The translations under genes were made by a program, and so were the position numbers. 64,000 nt of DNA from Flavobacterium sp. CF136 (GTDB lineage Bacteria; Bacteroidota; Bacteroidia; Flavobacteriales; Flavobacteriaceae), in NCBI RefSeq assembly GCF_000282055.1, contig NZ_AKJZ01000040.1, forward strand, positions 124,001 through 188,000, read 5' to 3'. This document shows, piece by piece, positions 36,788 through 45,031 of the stretch. The first letter of the stretch is position 1. Each line of letters starts with the position of its first letter. Under the pieces are notes generated by a model. The model did not search any database. It had not been told where the DNA came from and worked only from the letters and a program-made list of their open reading frames with translations.

Positions 36788-39103
36788 ATGGTTTTCTCCA
36801 ATATTAAAGTGAGTTTGAAAAAAATAACGACTAAATCATTTTATTTAGTCGCAACTCTCTTAATTACTTTCTCCTCAATTGCACAGATGCAGGAATTTAA
36901 ATTGCAAGAGATAAAATTAACTAGTGGTCCTTTCAAAAATGCTCAAAACGTTGATCTTAAATATTTATTAGATCTAAATCCAGACCGACTATTAGCACCT
37001 TATTTAATATCTGCCGGCATACCTACAAAAGCAGATAGATATGGCAACTGGGAAAACATAGGCCTTGATGGACATATAGGAGGTCATTATTTAGCTGCAT
37101 TATCAATGATGTATGCTTCTACGGGAAATAAGGAGATTAAAAGCCGTTTGGATTATATGATTTCTGAATTAGCACTTTGTCAGGAAAAGGATGGAACTGG
37201 TTATGTTGGAGGTATTCCGGAAGGAAAAGTTTTTTGGGATAGAATTCATAAAGGAGATATAGACGGTAGTGGTTTTGGTTTAAATAATACCTGGGTTCCG
37301 ATCTATAATATTCATAAACTTTTTGCAGGTTTAATTGACGCCTACAATTATACTGGTAATGAAAAGGCAAAAGAAATTGTAATAAAATTAGGAGATTGGT
37401 TTATCGAATTAATCAGACCTCTTTCTGATGAACAAATTCAAAAAATTTTAAAAACAGAACATGGTGGTATAAATGAATCTTTTGCGGATTTATATAGCAT
37501 CACAAAAAACAAAAAATACCTTGAAACAGCTGAAAAGCTTTCGCAAAAAGCCATTCTGGATCCATTAATTAAAAAGGAAGACAAACTAACGGGTTTGCAT
37601 GCTAATACACAAATACCGAAGGTTATTGGTTTTGAGAAAATTGGAAAGCTATCGGATAATAAACAATGGTCCGATGCCGCACAATTTTTTTGGATGAATG
37701 TCACCGAAAAAAGAACTGTCGCTTTTGGAGGAAATAGTGTTGCTGAACATTTCAATCCTATAAATGATTTTAGCGGAATGTTAAAATCAAATCAAGGCCC
37801 GGAAACTTGTAATTCCTATAATATGGAACGTTTAAGTAAAGCGTTATTTTTAGACAAAAACAATGTGAGTTACCTTGATTTTTATGAGCGTACACTTTAC
37901 AATCACATTCTTTCTAGCCAGGAGCCTAACAGAGGTGGTTTTGTGTACTTTACTCCAATTCGACCAAATCATTATCGCGTATACTCGCAGCCAGAAACGA
38001 GCATGTGGTGTTGTGTTGGGACAGGACTTGAAAATCATTCTAAATATGGAGAATTAATTTATAGCCATTCAGAGCGTGATATTTTTGTAAATCTTTTTAT
38101 TCCATCCACTTTAAACTGGAAGGAAAAAGGAATAGAATTAGAGCAAACCACAAAATTTCCTTATGAAAATAACACTGAGATTGTTTTAAAACTTAAAAAT
38201 CCTAAATCTTTTGTTTTGAATATTCGTTATCCAAAATGGGCAACGAATTTCGAAATTTTAGTCAACGGAAAATTGCAAAAAGCAGAAGCCAAACCAACTA
38301 ATTATGTTAGTATGGCAAGAAAATGGAAATCAGGAGATAAAATAACCATTGCATTTAAGACTTCAACACATTTAGAAAAATTGCCAGATGGCTCCAATTG
38401 GGCAGCATTTGTAAATGGTCCTATTGTATTAGCTGCTAAAACCTCTACTGAAAATTTAGATGGTTTGTTCGCTGATGATAGCCGAATGGGACATGTTGCT
38501 CAAGGAAAATACGTTTCGTTAGACAAAGCTTATGCACTAGTAGGAGAAGAGGGAAGTTATGTTTCAAAGCTTAAAGACTTAGGTAATATGCGCTTTAAGT
38601 TAGATTCATTAGAATTACAACCATTCTTTGAAATACACGATGCCCGTTATCAGATGTATTTTCAAACCTATAAACAAGAAGATTACAAAGAAAAACAAGC
38701 ATTGTTAAAGCAACAGGAAATCGAGGCTATGGCTATTGAAGCGAACACTGTCGATAAAATAAATTGTGGAGAACAACAGCCTGAGGTAGACCATCATTAC
38801 AAAGGAGAAAAAAGTGACTCTGGCTATGAGGAAGATGGTTTTTGGAGAAATACCAGTTCGTATATTTCCTATCAAATGGTAAATAAAAATCTAGAGGGCA
38901 AATTTATTGAGATAAGTTTTTTAGGAGACTTTAAAACCGACAACCTGGATGTTTTTATTAATGAAAAAGCTGCGGAGATTATCGCAAAAAAAGACAAAAT
39001 AATTCAATTCAAATTAGACAATACTCAAATTATTAATTTAAAAATTAAGTCTAAAGACGACAAAAAAACGTCTAAAATTTATCAAATAAGAATTGTAAAA
39101 TAA
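36788..39103 (+). CDS. GH127/GH146 beta-L-arabinofuranosidase
   Basis: 771 residues with a signal peptide (LVATLLITFSSIAQ). The (alpha/alpha)6 barrel of the DUF1680 family carries the zinc-thiolate active site: Glu339 and Cys341 in QGPETCNSYN, Cys408 and Cys409 in MWCCVGTGLENH. A beta-sandwich follows, and a C-terminal domain of about 130 residues (INCGEQQPEVDHHY onward) resembles the extra domain of GH146 enzymes. The family hydrolyses beta-L-arabinofuranosides, found in pectic arabinan and hydroxyproline-rich glycoproteins. It lies 9 bp before the next GH43. Confidence 0.88.
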   Translation: MVFSNIKVSLKKITTKSFYLVATLLITFSSIAQMQEFKLQEIKLTSGPFKNAQNVDLKYLLDLNPDRLLAPYLISAGIPTKADRYGNWENIGLDGHIGGHYLAALSMMYASTGNKEIKSRLDYMISELALCQEKDGTGYVGGIPEGKVFWDRIHKGDIDGSGFGLNNTWVPIYNIHKLFAGLIDAYNYTGNEKAKEIVIKLGDWFIELIRPLSDEQIQKILKTEHGGINESFADLYSITKNKKYLETAEKLSQKAILDPLIKKEDKLTGLHANTQIPKVIGFEKIGKLSDNKQWSDAAQFFWMNVTEKRTVAFGGNSVAEHFNPINDFSGMLKSNQGPETCNSYNMERLSKALFLDKNNVSYLDFYERTLYNHILSSQEPNRGGFVYFTPIRPNHYRVYSQPETSMWCCVGTGLENHSKYGELIYSHSERDIFVNLFIPSTLNWKEKGIELEQTTKFPYENNTEIVLKLKNPKSFVLNIRYPKWATNFEILVNGKLQKAEAKPTNYVSMARKWKSGDKITIAFKTSTHLEKLPDGSNWAAFVNGPIVLAAKTSTENLDGLFADDSRMGHVAQGKYVSLDKAYALVGEEGSYVSKLKDLGNMRFKLDSLELQPFFEIHDARYQMYFQTYKQEDYKEKQALLKQQEIEAMAIEANTVDKINCGEQQPEVDHHYKGEKSDSGYEEDGFWRNTSSYISYQMVNKNLEGKFIEISFLGDFKTDNLDVFINEKAAEIIAKKDKIIQFKLDNTQIINLKIKSKDDKKTSKIYQIRIVK

Positions 39104-39112
39104 AAAATAATC

Positions 39113-40096
39113 ATGCAATTGTACACCAAAATAAAATCAGTATTCACGATCCTATTTATTCTAACGGGATCCGCAGTAATAGCACAAGACATTGTGGTTC
39201 ATGATCCGGTTGTAATCAAACAAAAAGGCACTTATTATTTATATTGTACGGGAAACGGAATCAGTGTTTTTAGTTCAAAAGATTTAAAAAAATGGGATAA
39301 ACAGCCTCAGGTTTTCAAAGAAAAACCAGTTTGGGCAGACGGTGTTGCAGTCGATTTTAAAAATCATATTTGGGCACCGGATATTTCGTTTCATAACAAT
39401 ATGTATTACCTGTATTATTCGGTTTCGGCTTTCGCCAAAAATACTTCGGCGATTGGCGTTGCAACCAATACGACCCTGGATCCATCTGATAAAAATTACA
39501 AATGGGTCGATCAGGGAATTGTAATTCAGTCACAGCCAAATCGTGATATGTGGAATGCCATTGACCCGAATTTAACTTTTGACGAAAACAATACACCCTG
39601 GCTGGCTTTTGGTTCTTTTTGGGAAGGATTGAAACTGGTAAAATTAAATCCGGATTTAAAATCGATTGCCCAGCCTCAGGAATGGCATACCATAGCCAAA
39701 CGCAAGAGAAGTTTTGAACTGGCAGATTCTGATCCGGGAGACGGTGCACTTGAAGCTCCCTTTATTTTTAAAAAGAATGGTTATTATTACCAATTTCTTT
39801 CCTGGGATTTATGCTGTCGCGGAGAAAAAAGCACCTACAAAGTGGTGATAGGAAGATCTAAAAACATAACCGGGCCTTATGTAGATAAAGAAGGAAAATC
39901 GTTGGCAGAAGGAGGCGGAAGCATAGTAGTTCAGGGAGATGAAAATTATTTTGGAGTGGGTCACAACAGTGCCTATACTTTTGATGGTAAAGATTATATT
40001 ATTTACCATGCTTACGAAAAGAAAACCAACGGAACACCAAGATTAGTAATAAAAGAAATACAATGGGATGCCGATTTATGGCCTCTTTTAAAATAA
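39113..40096 (+). CDS. GH43 arabinan endo-1,5-alpha-L-arabinosidase-like, periplasmic
   Basis: 327 residues, type I signal peptide ending SAVIAQ. The GH43 triad is Asp in VVHDPVVIK, Asp in NAIDPNLTF and Glu in ALEAPFIFKK. The blocks HIWAPDISFHNNMYYLYYS and CCRGEKSTYKVVIGRS are characteristic of arabinanases. It probably trims imported arabino-oligosaccharides in the periplasm. It is co-transcribed with the GH127 gene and is followed by a 246-bp gap made of dispersed repeats. Confidence 0.88.
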   Translation: MQLYTKIKSVFTILFILTGSAVIAQDIVVHDPVVIKQKGTYYLYCTGNGISVFSSKDLKKWDKQPQVFKEKPVWADGVAVDFKNHIWAPDISFHNNMYYLYYSVSAFAKNTSAIGVATNTTLDPSDKNYKWVDQGIVIQSQPNRDMWNAIDPNLTFDENNTPWLAFGSFWEGLKLVKLNPDLKSIAQPQEWHTIAKRKRSFELADSDPGDGALEAPFIFKKNGYYYQFLSWDLCCRGEKSTYKVVIGRSKNITGPYVDKEGKSLAEGGGSIVVQGDENYFGVGHNSAYTFDGKDYIIYHAYEKKTNGTPRLVIKEIQWDADLWPLLK

Positions 40097-40128
40097 AATA
40101 ATCAATTATAATTAAGAAATTATGCCTT

Positions 40129-40159
40129 TTTAACAAAGAAAACTATGATTCTATGTGTT
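40129..40159 (-). repeat. truncated copy of the dispersed palindromic element (right arm only)
   Basis: CTATGATTCTATGTGTT at 40143-40159 is identical to 17 bases of the right terminal repeat of copy B (50864-50885). The rest of the element is missing. Confidence 0.6.
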
Positions 40160-40170
40160 AAAAAAATAAA

Positions 40171-40217
40171 GCCAAAGATTAAAGGATTAAAACTGCTTCA
40201 ATTTGCATAATCTGCGT
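40171..40217 (-). repeat. dispersed ~45-bp repeat, copy 2 (reverse orientation)
   Basis: The reverse complement reads ACGCAGATTATGCAAATT, then TTTTAATCCTTTAATC and TTTGGC, matching copy 1 at 25308-25351 block by block. Confidence 0.6.
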
Positions 40218-40233
40218 GAGAAAAAAAATATAC

Positions 40234-40257
40234 CTGCAAGGTTTTAAAACCTTGCAG
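40234..40257. repeat. perfect 24-bp palindrome (REP-like)
   Basis: CTGCAAGGTTTT followed by its exact reverse complement AAAACCTTGCAG. There is no loop and no T tail, so it is more like a REP palindrome than a terminator. It is the third repeat in the gap between GH43 and GH51. Confidence 0.7.
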
Positions 40258-40342
40258 TAGAAAAAACTGCAAAAATCAGTTGAATACGTCGTTAAACCCG
40301 TGGCTCAAAAGACCACAAAATATAAAACAAAACACAATTAAA

Positions 40343-42328
40343 ATGAACTCTAAATTAATCACAAAAGCTACAATCTGCGGACTATTATTTAGCAGCATTC
40401 TGGCATCGGCGCAAAAAAATAATCTTCAGGTTGATGTTGCAAAAACAGTTACCAAAATTCAGCCTACCATGTATGGAGTGTTTTTTGAAGACATCAATTT
40501 TGCTGCCGATGGAGGTTTGTATGCTGAGATGATCAAAAACAGATCATTCGAATTTCTGTTTCCAATGATGGGATGGAACGAACCAAACAGCGACCGTCAT
40601 AAATTAAATACACAATCCGGAATTGCAAATGTGATTCAATATTCCCAAAAAGGAACAAATCATAATTACTGCAGAGTAACCATTAATGATGCTTCTGGTT
40701 ATGAGTTGATTAATGAAGGTTTCAGAGGAATGGGAATTAAAAAAGACCTGAAATATAACTTGTCTTTAAAAGCATCAAAAATATCAGGAAATATTTCCAA
40801 AATCAAAGTTCAATTCATCGATAAAGACAGTAAGGTTTTAGGGGAAACTTCAATTGTACCGACATCTAATGACTGGTCAAATTACACGGCGCAATTAACG
40901 TCATCTGCAACAGAAGCAAAAGCAAAATTAAAAATCACTTTTGAAGGAAACGGAGTGATTGATTTAGATAATATTTCGTTGTTTCCGGAAGATACCTGGA
41001 ACGGCAGAAAAAATGGATTGCGTAAAGATTTAGTACAATTATTATACGATTTAAAACCGGGGTTTTTACGTTTCCCAGGAGGTTGTATTGTAGAAGGAAG
41101 AACTTTGGCGGAACGTTACCAATGGAAAAAATCAGTTGGAAATGTTGATGACAGAGAGACTGCCGTAAATCGTTGGAACATGGAATTTGCACACAGACCG
41201 GCTCCGGATTATTTCCAAAGTTTTGGTTTAGGATTCTTTGAATATTTTCAGCTTTCCGAAGATATTGGGGCTTCTCCATTACCAATTTTAAGCTGTGGAA
41301 TGGCTTGTCAGTTTAATACAGGTCAATTAGTTCCTATGGATCAATTAGATCCTTATGTACAGGATGCTTTAGATTTAATTGAATTTGCAAATGGCGGAGC
41401 AGATACAGCCTGGGGGAAAGTAAGAGCAGATATGGGACATCCAAAACCATTCAATTTAAAATTCATCGGAGTTGGAAATGAGCAATGGGGACCGGATTAT
41501 ATTGAGCGTTTTAAAGTGTTTCAAAAAGCAATTAAATCAAAATATCCAAACATCACAATTGTTTCCGGAACAGGACCTTTTCCTGACGGGGATTTTTATG
41601 ATTACGGTATGACTGAACTTAAAAAATTAAACGCGGAAATCGTTGATGAGCATTATTACAAAGACCCGGCCTGGTTCAGAAAAAATGCTACTCGTTATGA
41701 TAATTACGATCGTAAAGGACCAAAGATTTTTGCCGGAGAATATGCAGCTCAAAGCGTAGCGATTGCAAGTCCGGATAACAAAAATAACTGGGAATGTGCT
41801 TTTTCTGAAGCCGCTTTTATGACAGGAATGGAGCGTAATGCTGAGGTAGTTCAGTTAACTTCTTACGCACCATTATTAGCTCATGTTGAAGGCTGGCAAT
41901 GGACACCGGATATGATTTGGTTTAACAATTTGCAATCATACGGAACGCCAAATTATTATGTTCAGAAGTTATTTTCTAACAATAAAGGAACAGATTTAAT
42001 TAACATTACGTTGGACGGAAAAGCAGTAACAGGTCAAAATGATTTGTTTGCATCGGCAGTAAAAGACATGAATTCAAAAGAAGTAATTCTAAAAATTGTA
42101 AATACTGCAGGAACAGTTCAAAATGTTTCAATTGATTTAAAAGGAGCAAAATTAGATGCTAAAGGAACGGCTGTAATTTTGAAAGGAGACGGTTTAAATG
42201 ATGAGAATTCTTTTGACGCACCAACTAAAATTAGCCCTAAAGAAACCGAATTTAAGGTAAAAGGGAGCCAGGTTCAATACAGTTTTCCAGCTTACTCAGT
42301 TACCGTTTTGAAAATAAAGATGAAATAA
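40343..42328 (+). CDS. GH51 alpha-L-arabinofuranosidase with N-terminal carbohydrate-binding-like domain
   Basis: 661 residues from the ATG at 40343, which begins a good signal peptide (ATICGLLFSSILASAQ). The frame opens 63 bases earlier in non-conserved sequence next to repeats, so that start is rejected. Residues about 80-215 form a CBM-like insert (YELINEGFRGMGIKKDLKYNLSLKA, then VIDLDNISLFPEDTW). The barrel has acid/base Glu380 in FIGVGNEQWGP and nucleophile Glu466 in IFAGEYAAQS. It differs clearly from the shorter GH51 at 32432, suggesting a different linkage preference. It ends 166 bp before araB. Confidence 0.9.
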   Translation: MNSKLITKATICGLLFSSILASAQKNNLQVDVAKTVTKIQPTMYGVFFEDINFAADGGLYAEMIKNRSFEFLFPMMGWNEPNSDRHKLNTQSGIANVIQYSQKGTNHNYCRVTINDASGYELINEGFRGMGIKKDLKYNLSLKASKISGNISKIKVQFIDKDSKVLGETSIVPTSNDWSNYTAQLTSSATEAKAKLKITFEGNGVIDLDNISLFPEDTWNGRKNGLRKDLVQLLYDLKPGFLRFPGGCIVEGRTLAERYQWKKSVGNVDDRETAVNRWNMEFAHRPAPDYFQSFGLGFFEYFQLSEDIGASPLPILSCGMACQFNTGQLVPMDQLDPYVQDALDLIEFANGGADTAWGKVRADMGHPKPFNLKFIGVGNEQWGPDYIERFKVFQKAIKSKYPNITIVSGTGPFPDGDFYDYGMTELKKLNAEIVDEHYYKDPAWFRKNATRYDNYDRKGPKIFAGEYAAQSVAIASPDNKNNWECAFSEAAFMTGMERNAEVVQLTSYAPLLAHVEGWQWTPDMIWFNNLQSYGTPNYYVQKLFSNNKGTDLINITLDGKAVTGQNDLFASAVKDMNSKEVILKIVNTAGTVQNVSIDLKGAKLDAKGTAVILKGDGLNDENSFDAPTKISPKETEFKVKGSQVQYSFPAYSVTVLKIKMK

Positions 42329-42428
42329 TCGCAACAGAATAAATGTAAAACTAACGTTTATTTTCTGTTTTGATCTTAAATTCCTGTTTTGGTGCATTAT
42401 TTGTAAAAAACAGTTAACTTATTTTTAT

Positions 42429-42449
42429 TAAGTGTTTTTTGTACACTTA
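42429..42449. promoter_or_regulatory. AraR-type operator before araB
   Basis: TAAGTGTTTT, a T, TGTACACTTA. The outer arms are perfectly complementary over seven bases. The site contains the TTG -33 element of the araB promoter. Confidence 0.6.
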
Positions 42450-42472
42450 TAAATTAATTATTTTTATATTTG
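42439..42472 (+). promoter_or_regulatory. promoter of the araB-araD-araA operon
   Basis: TTG at 42439-42441, 23 bases, then TATATTTG at 42465-42472, an exact -7 consensus. The ATG follows 22 bases later. Confidence 0.6.
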
Positions 42473-42494
42473 TCATTATTAAAATGAAGTTCGA

Positions 42495-44186
42495 ATGAAA
42501 AATTACGTTATAGGATTAGATTACGGAACAGATTCTGTTCGTGCGGTGCTGATAGATACTGAAAATGGGCAGGAGTTAGCATCAAATGTTTCTCATTATA
42601 AAAGATGGAAAAACAAGCAATATTGTAATGCATCCATCAATCAGTTTCGTCAGCATCCTTTGGATCATATTGAAGGTCTGGAAATTACGATTCAAACAGT
42701 TGTAAAAGAGAGCAAAGTTGATCCTTCGTTAGTACGCGGAATCTGTATTGATACAACGGGATCATCTCCTGTTCCGGTTACAAAAGAAGGAATTCCATTG
42801 GCTTTGACAAAAGGTTTTGAGGAAAATCCAAATGCGATGATGGTGTTATGGAAAGATCATACTTCAATAAATGAAGCAAACGAAATCAACGAACTGGCAG
42901 TAAGCTGGGGCGGTGAAAACGTTACTAAATATGTAGGCGGAATTTATTCATCTGAATGGTTTTGGGCAAAAATCCTGCACATTGCAAGAGAAGATGAAGC
43001 CGTTCGAAATGCAGCACACACCTGGTTGGAACACTGTGATTTAATGACATATTTGTTAATTGAAGACAAAGACTTAAAATCATTTAAAAGAAGCCGTTGC
43101 GCAGCAGGTCATAAAGCCATGTGGCATGAAGACTGGAATGGTTTGCCGCCGGTAGAATTTTTAGAAAAATTACATCCTTATTTAGCACAGCTTAGAGGTA
43201 ATTTATATGATAAAACATATACTTCTGATTTAGTTGCCGGAAAATTAAGCAAAGAATGGGCAGATCGTTTAGGACTTACTACAGATACAGTTGTATCCGT
43301 AGGGACCTTCGATGCGCACTCCGGAGCTGTTGGAGCAAAAATCGAAGAGAATACTTTAGTTCGTGTAATGGGAACTTCTACTTGTGATATTTTAGTAGGT
43401 TCTTATGATGAAGTAGGTACAAAAAACGTTCGCGGAATCTGCGGTCAGGTTGACGGTTCAGTAATTCCGGGTTATATTGGTTTAGAGGCGGGACAATCTG
43501 CTTTTGGCGATTTATTAGCCTGGTACAAGGAATTATTGATGTGGCCAACAGAGCAATTATTAGGTTCTTCATCTATTTTAAATGACACTCAAAAAGAACA
43601 GTTAAGAGAAGAATTTAGCGATAAACTAATTGTAGAATTAACAAAAGAAGCTGAAAAGATTCCATTGTCCGAAAGTGTGCCAACCGCTTTAGACTGGATC
43701 AATGGACGCAGAACTCCGGATGCTAATCAGGAAGTAAAAAGTGCTATTTCGAATTTATCTTTAGGATCAAAAGCGCCTCATATTTTTAAAGCTTTAGTAA
43801 ACGCAATCTGCTTTGGATCTAAAAAAATCGTGGATCGTTTTGAAGAAGAAGGTGTAAAAATTGACAGCGTTATTGGTATTGGTGGTGTAGCCCGAAAATC
43901 TCCTTTCATCATGCAGACTTTGGCCAATGTTTTAAACAAACCAATTAAAGTTGCAGCATCAGATCAGGCACCGGCTTTGGGAGCGGCAATTTATGCAGCG
44001 GTAGCCTCTGGAATTTATTCAAATGTAATTGAAGCCAGTCAAAAAATGGGAAGCCCTTTTGAAAGTGAATACATGCCACAGCTTGACAAAGTTGCTGCTT
44101 ACAATAAACTGCTGGTTGCTTACGATCAATTAAGTGCTTTTGCAGATCCATCTATTAAAATTACAGAAAATGAGTTCTCTTTATAA
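42495..44186 (+). CDS. araB: ribulokinase
   Basis: 563 residues, FGGY carbohydrate kinase. The N-terminal ATP/phosphate loop is GLDYGTDSVRAVLID. DTTGSSPVPV is the ribulokinase-type substrate block, and the C-terminal signature is IGIGGVARKSPFIMQTLANVLNKPI. It phosphorylates L-ribulose at C5. It overlaps araD by 17 bp. Confidence 0.93.
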   Translation: MKNYVIGLDYGTDSVRAVLIDTENGQELASNVSHYKRWKNKQYCNASINQFRQHPLDHIEGLEITIQTVVKESKVDPSLVRGICIDTTGSSPVPVTKEGIPLALTKGFEENPNAMMVLWKDHTSINEANEINELAVSWGGENVTKYVGGIYSSEWFWAKILHIAREDEAVRNAAHTWLEHCDLMTYLLIEDKDLKSFKRSRCAAGHKAMWHEDWNGLPPVEFLEKLHPYLAQLRGNLYDKTYTSDLVAGKLSKEWADRLGLTTDTVVSVGTFDAHSGAVGAKIEENTLVRVMGTSTCDILVGSYDEVGTKNVRGICGQVDGSVIPGYIGLEAGQSAFGDLLAWYKELLMWPTEQLLGSSSILNDTQKEQLREEFSDKLIVELTKEAEKIPLSESVPTALDWINGRRTPDANQEVKSAISNLSLGSKAPHIFKALVNAICFGSKKIVDRFEEEGVKIDSVIGIGGVARKSPFIMQTLANVLNKPIKVAASDQAPALGAAIYAAVASGIYSNVIEASQKMGSPFESEYMPQLDKVAAYNKLLVAYDQLSAFADPSIKITENEFSL

Positions 44187-44871
44187 AGATTTAAAACAAG
44201 AATGTTACGAAGCCAATATGCAGTTAAATGCGTTGAATCTGGTTGTATACACTTTTGGAAATGTAAGTGCAGTAGACAGAAAAAATGGTGTTTTTGCCAT
44301 TAAACCAAGTGGTGTTCCTTACGAAGATTTAAAACCTGAAGATATTGTCATCGTAGATTTTGATAACAATATTATCGAAGGAACGATGCGCCCTTCATCA
44401 GACACTAAAACGCATGCTTATTTATACAAAAACTGGCCAAACATTGGAGGTGTAGCACATACACATGCAACTTATTCAGTGGCCTGGGCGCAATCACAGC
44501 AAGATATTCCAATTTTTGGAACCACGCATGCAGATCATTTAACTGCTGATATTCCTTGTGCACCGCCAATGGCAGATTCACTTATTGAAGGAAACTACGA
44601 ACACAATACCGGAATTCAGATTTTGGATTGTTTTAAAGAAAAAAACCTTTCGTACGAAGAAGTAGAAATGGTTTTGATAGGAAATCACGGTCCGTTTGCC
44701 TGGGGAAAAAATGCTGCAAAAGCAGTTTACAATAGCAAGGTTTTAGAAGTTGTAGCCGAAATGGCTTACCTGACTTTACAAATAAATCCAAATGCGCCAA
44801 GATTAAAAGATTCATTAATAAAGAAACATTATAACCGTAAACACGGAAAAGATTCGTATTACGGACAGTAA
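44170..44871 (+). CDS. araD: L-ribulose-5-phosphate 4-epimerase
   Basis: 233 residues from the ATG at 44170 (MSSLYKDLKQECYEAN), which lies inside the last codons of araB. The longer frame from 44134 is not conserved. It is a class II aldolase fold: the zinc histidines are in HTHATYSVAWAQ and a later NHGPFAWGK, and GNVSAVDRKNG and KPSGVPYEDL bind phosphate. It makes D-xylulose-5-phosphate. The gene order araB-araD-araA is typical of Bacteroidetes. Confidence 0.93.
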   Translation: MSSLYKDLKQECYEANMQLNALNLVVYTFGNVSAVDRKNGVFAIKPSGVPYEDLKPEDIVIVDFDNNIIEGTMRPSSDTKTHAYLYKNWPNIGGVAHTHATYSVAWAQSQQDIPIFGTTHADHLTADIPCAPPMADSLIEGNYEHNTGIQILDCFKEKNLSYEEVEMVLIGNHGPFAWGKNAAKAVYNSKVLEVVAEMAYLTLQINPNAPRLKDSLIKKHYNRKHGKDSYYGQ

Positions 44872-44875
44872 AAAT

Positions 44876-45019
44876 TTTGTTTCAGGTTTCAGGTTTTTTA
44901 GTTTCAGGTTATTGGAACGGTGAAACTTGAAACTTGAAACAAAAGAAAACCTGAAACAAAAATTAACAATTCGATTTTCAGATTCCAACAACTTGAAACC
45001 TGAAACTTGAAACAAAAAT
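44876..45019. repeat. clustered direct and inverted GTTTCAG / CTTGAAAC repeats
   Basis: The araD-araA gap is built from short units: GTTTCAGGTTTCAGG and AGTTTCAGG on the left; GAAACTTGAAACTTGAAAC, CCTGAAAC and ACTTGAAACCTGAAAC on the right. The two sides are reverse complements and can fold into alternative hairpins. There is no regular spacer, so this is not a CRISPR. Confidence 0.75.
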
Positions 45020-45031
45020 AACAAAAACAAA

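Noticed and set aside
39357-39749. 130-codon open frame antisense to a GH43 gene
   Set aside because: Shadow of a conserved enzyme gene; composition is unlike real proteins in the window.
40280-40342. Upstream start for the second GH51 gene
   Set aside because: The 21 extra residues precede a complete signal peptide that begins at 40343, and the region is next to repeats.
44876-45019. Possible CRISPR array
   Set aside because: Units are 7-15 bp, irregular and in both orientations, with no unique spacers and no cas genes.
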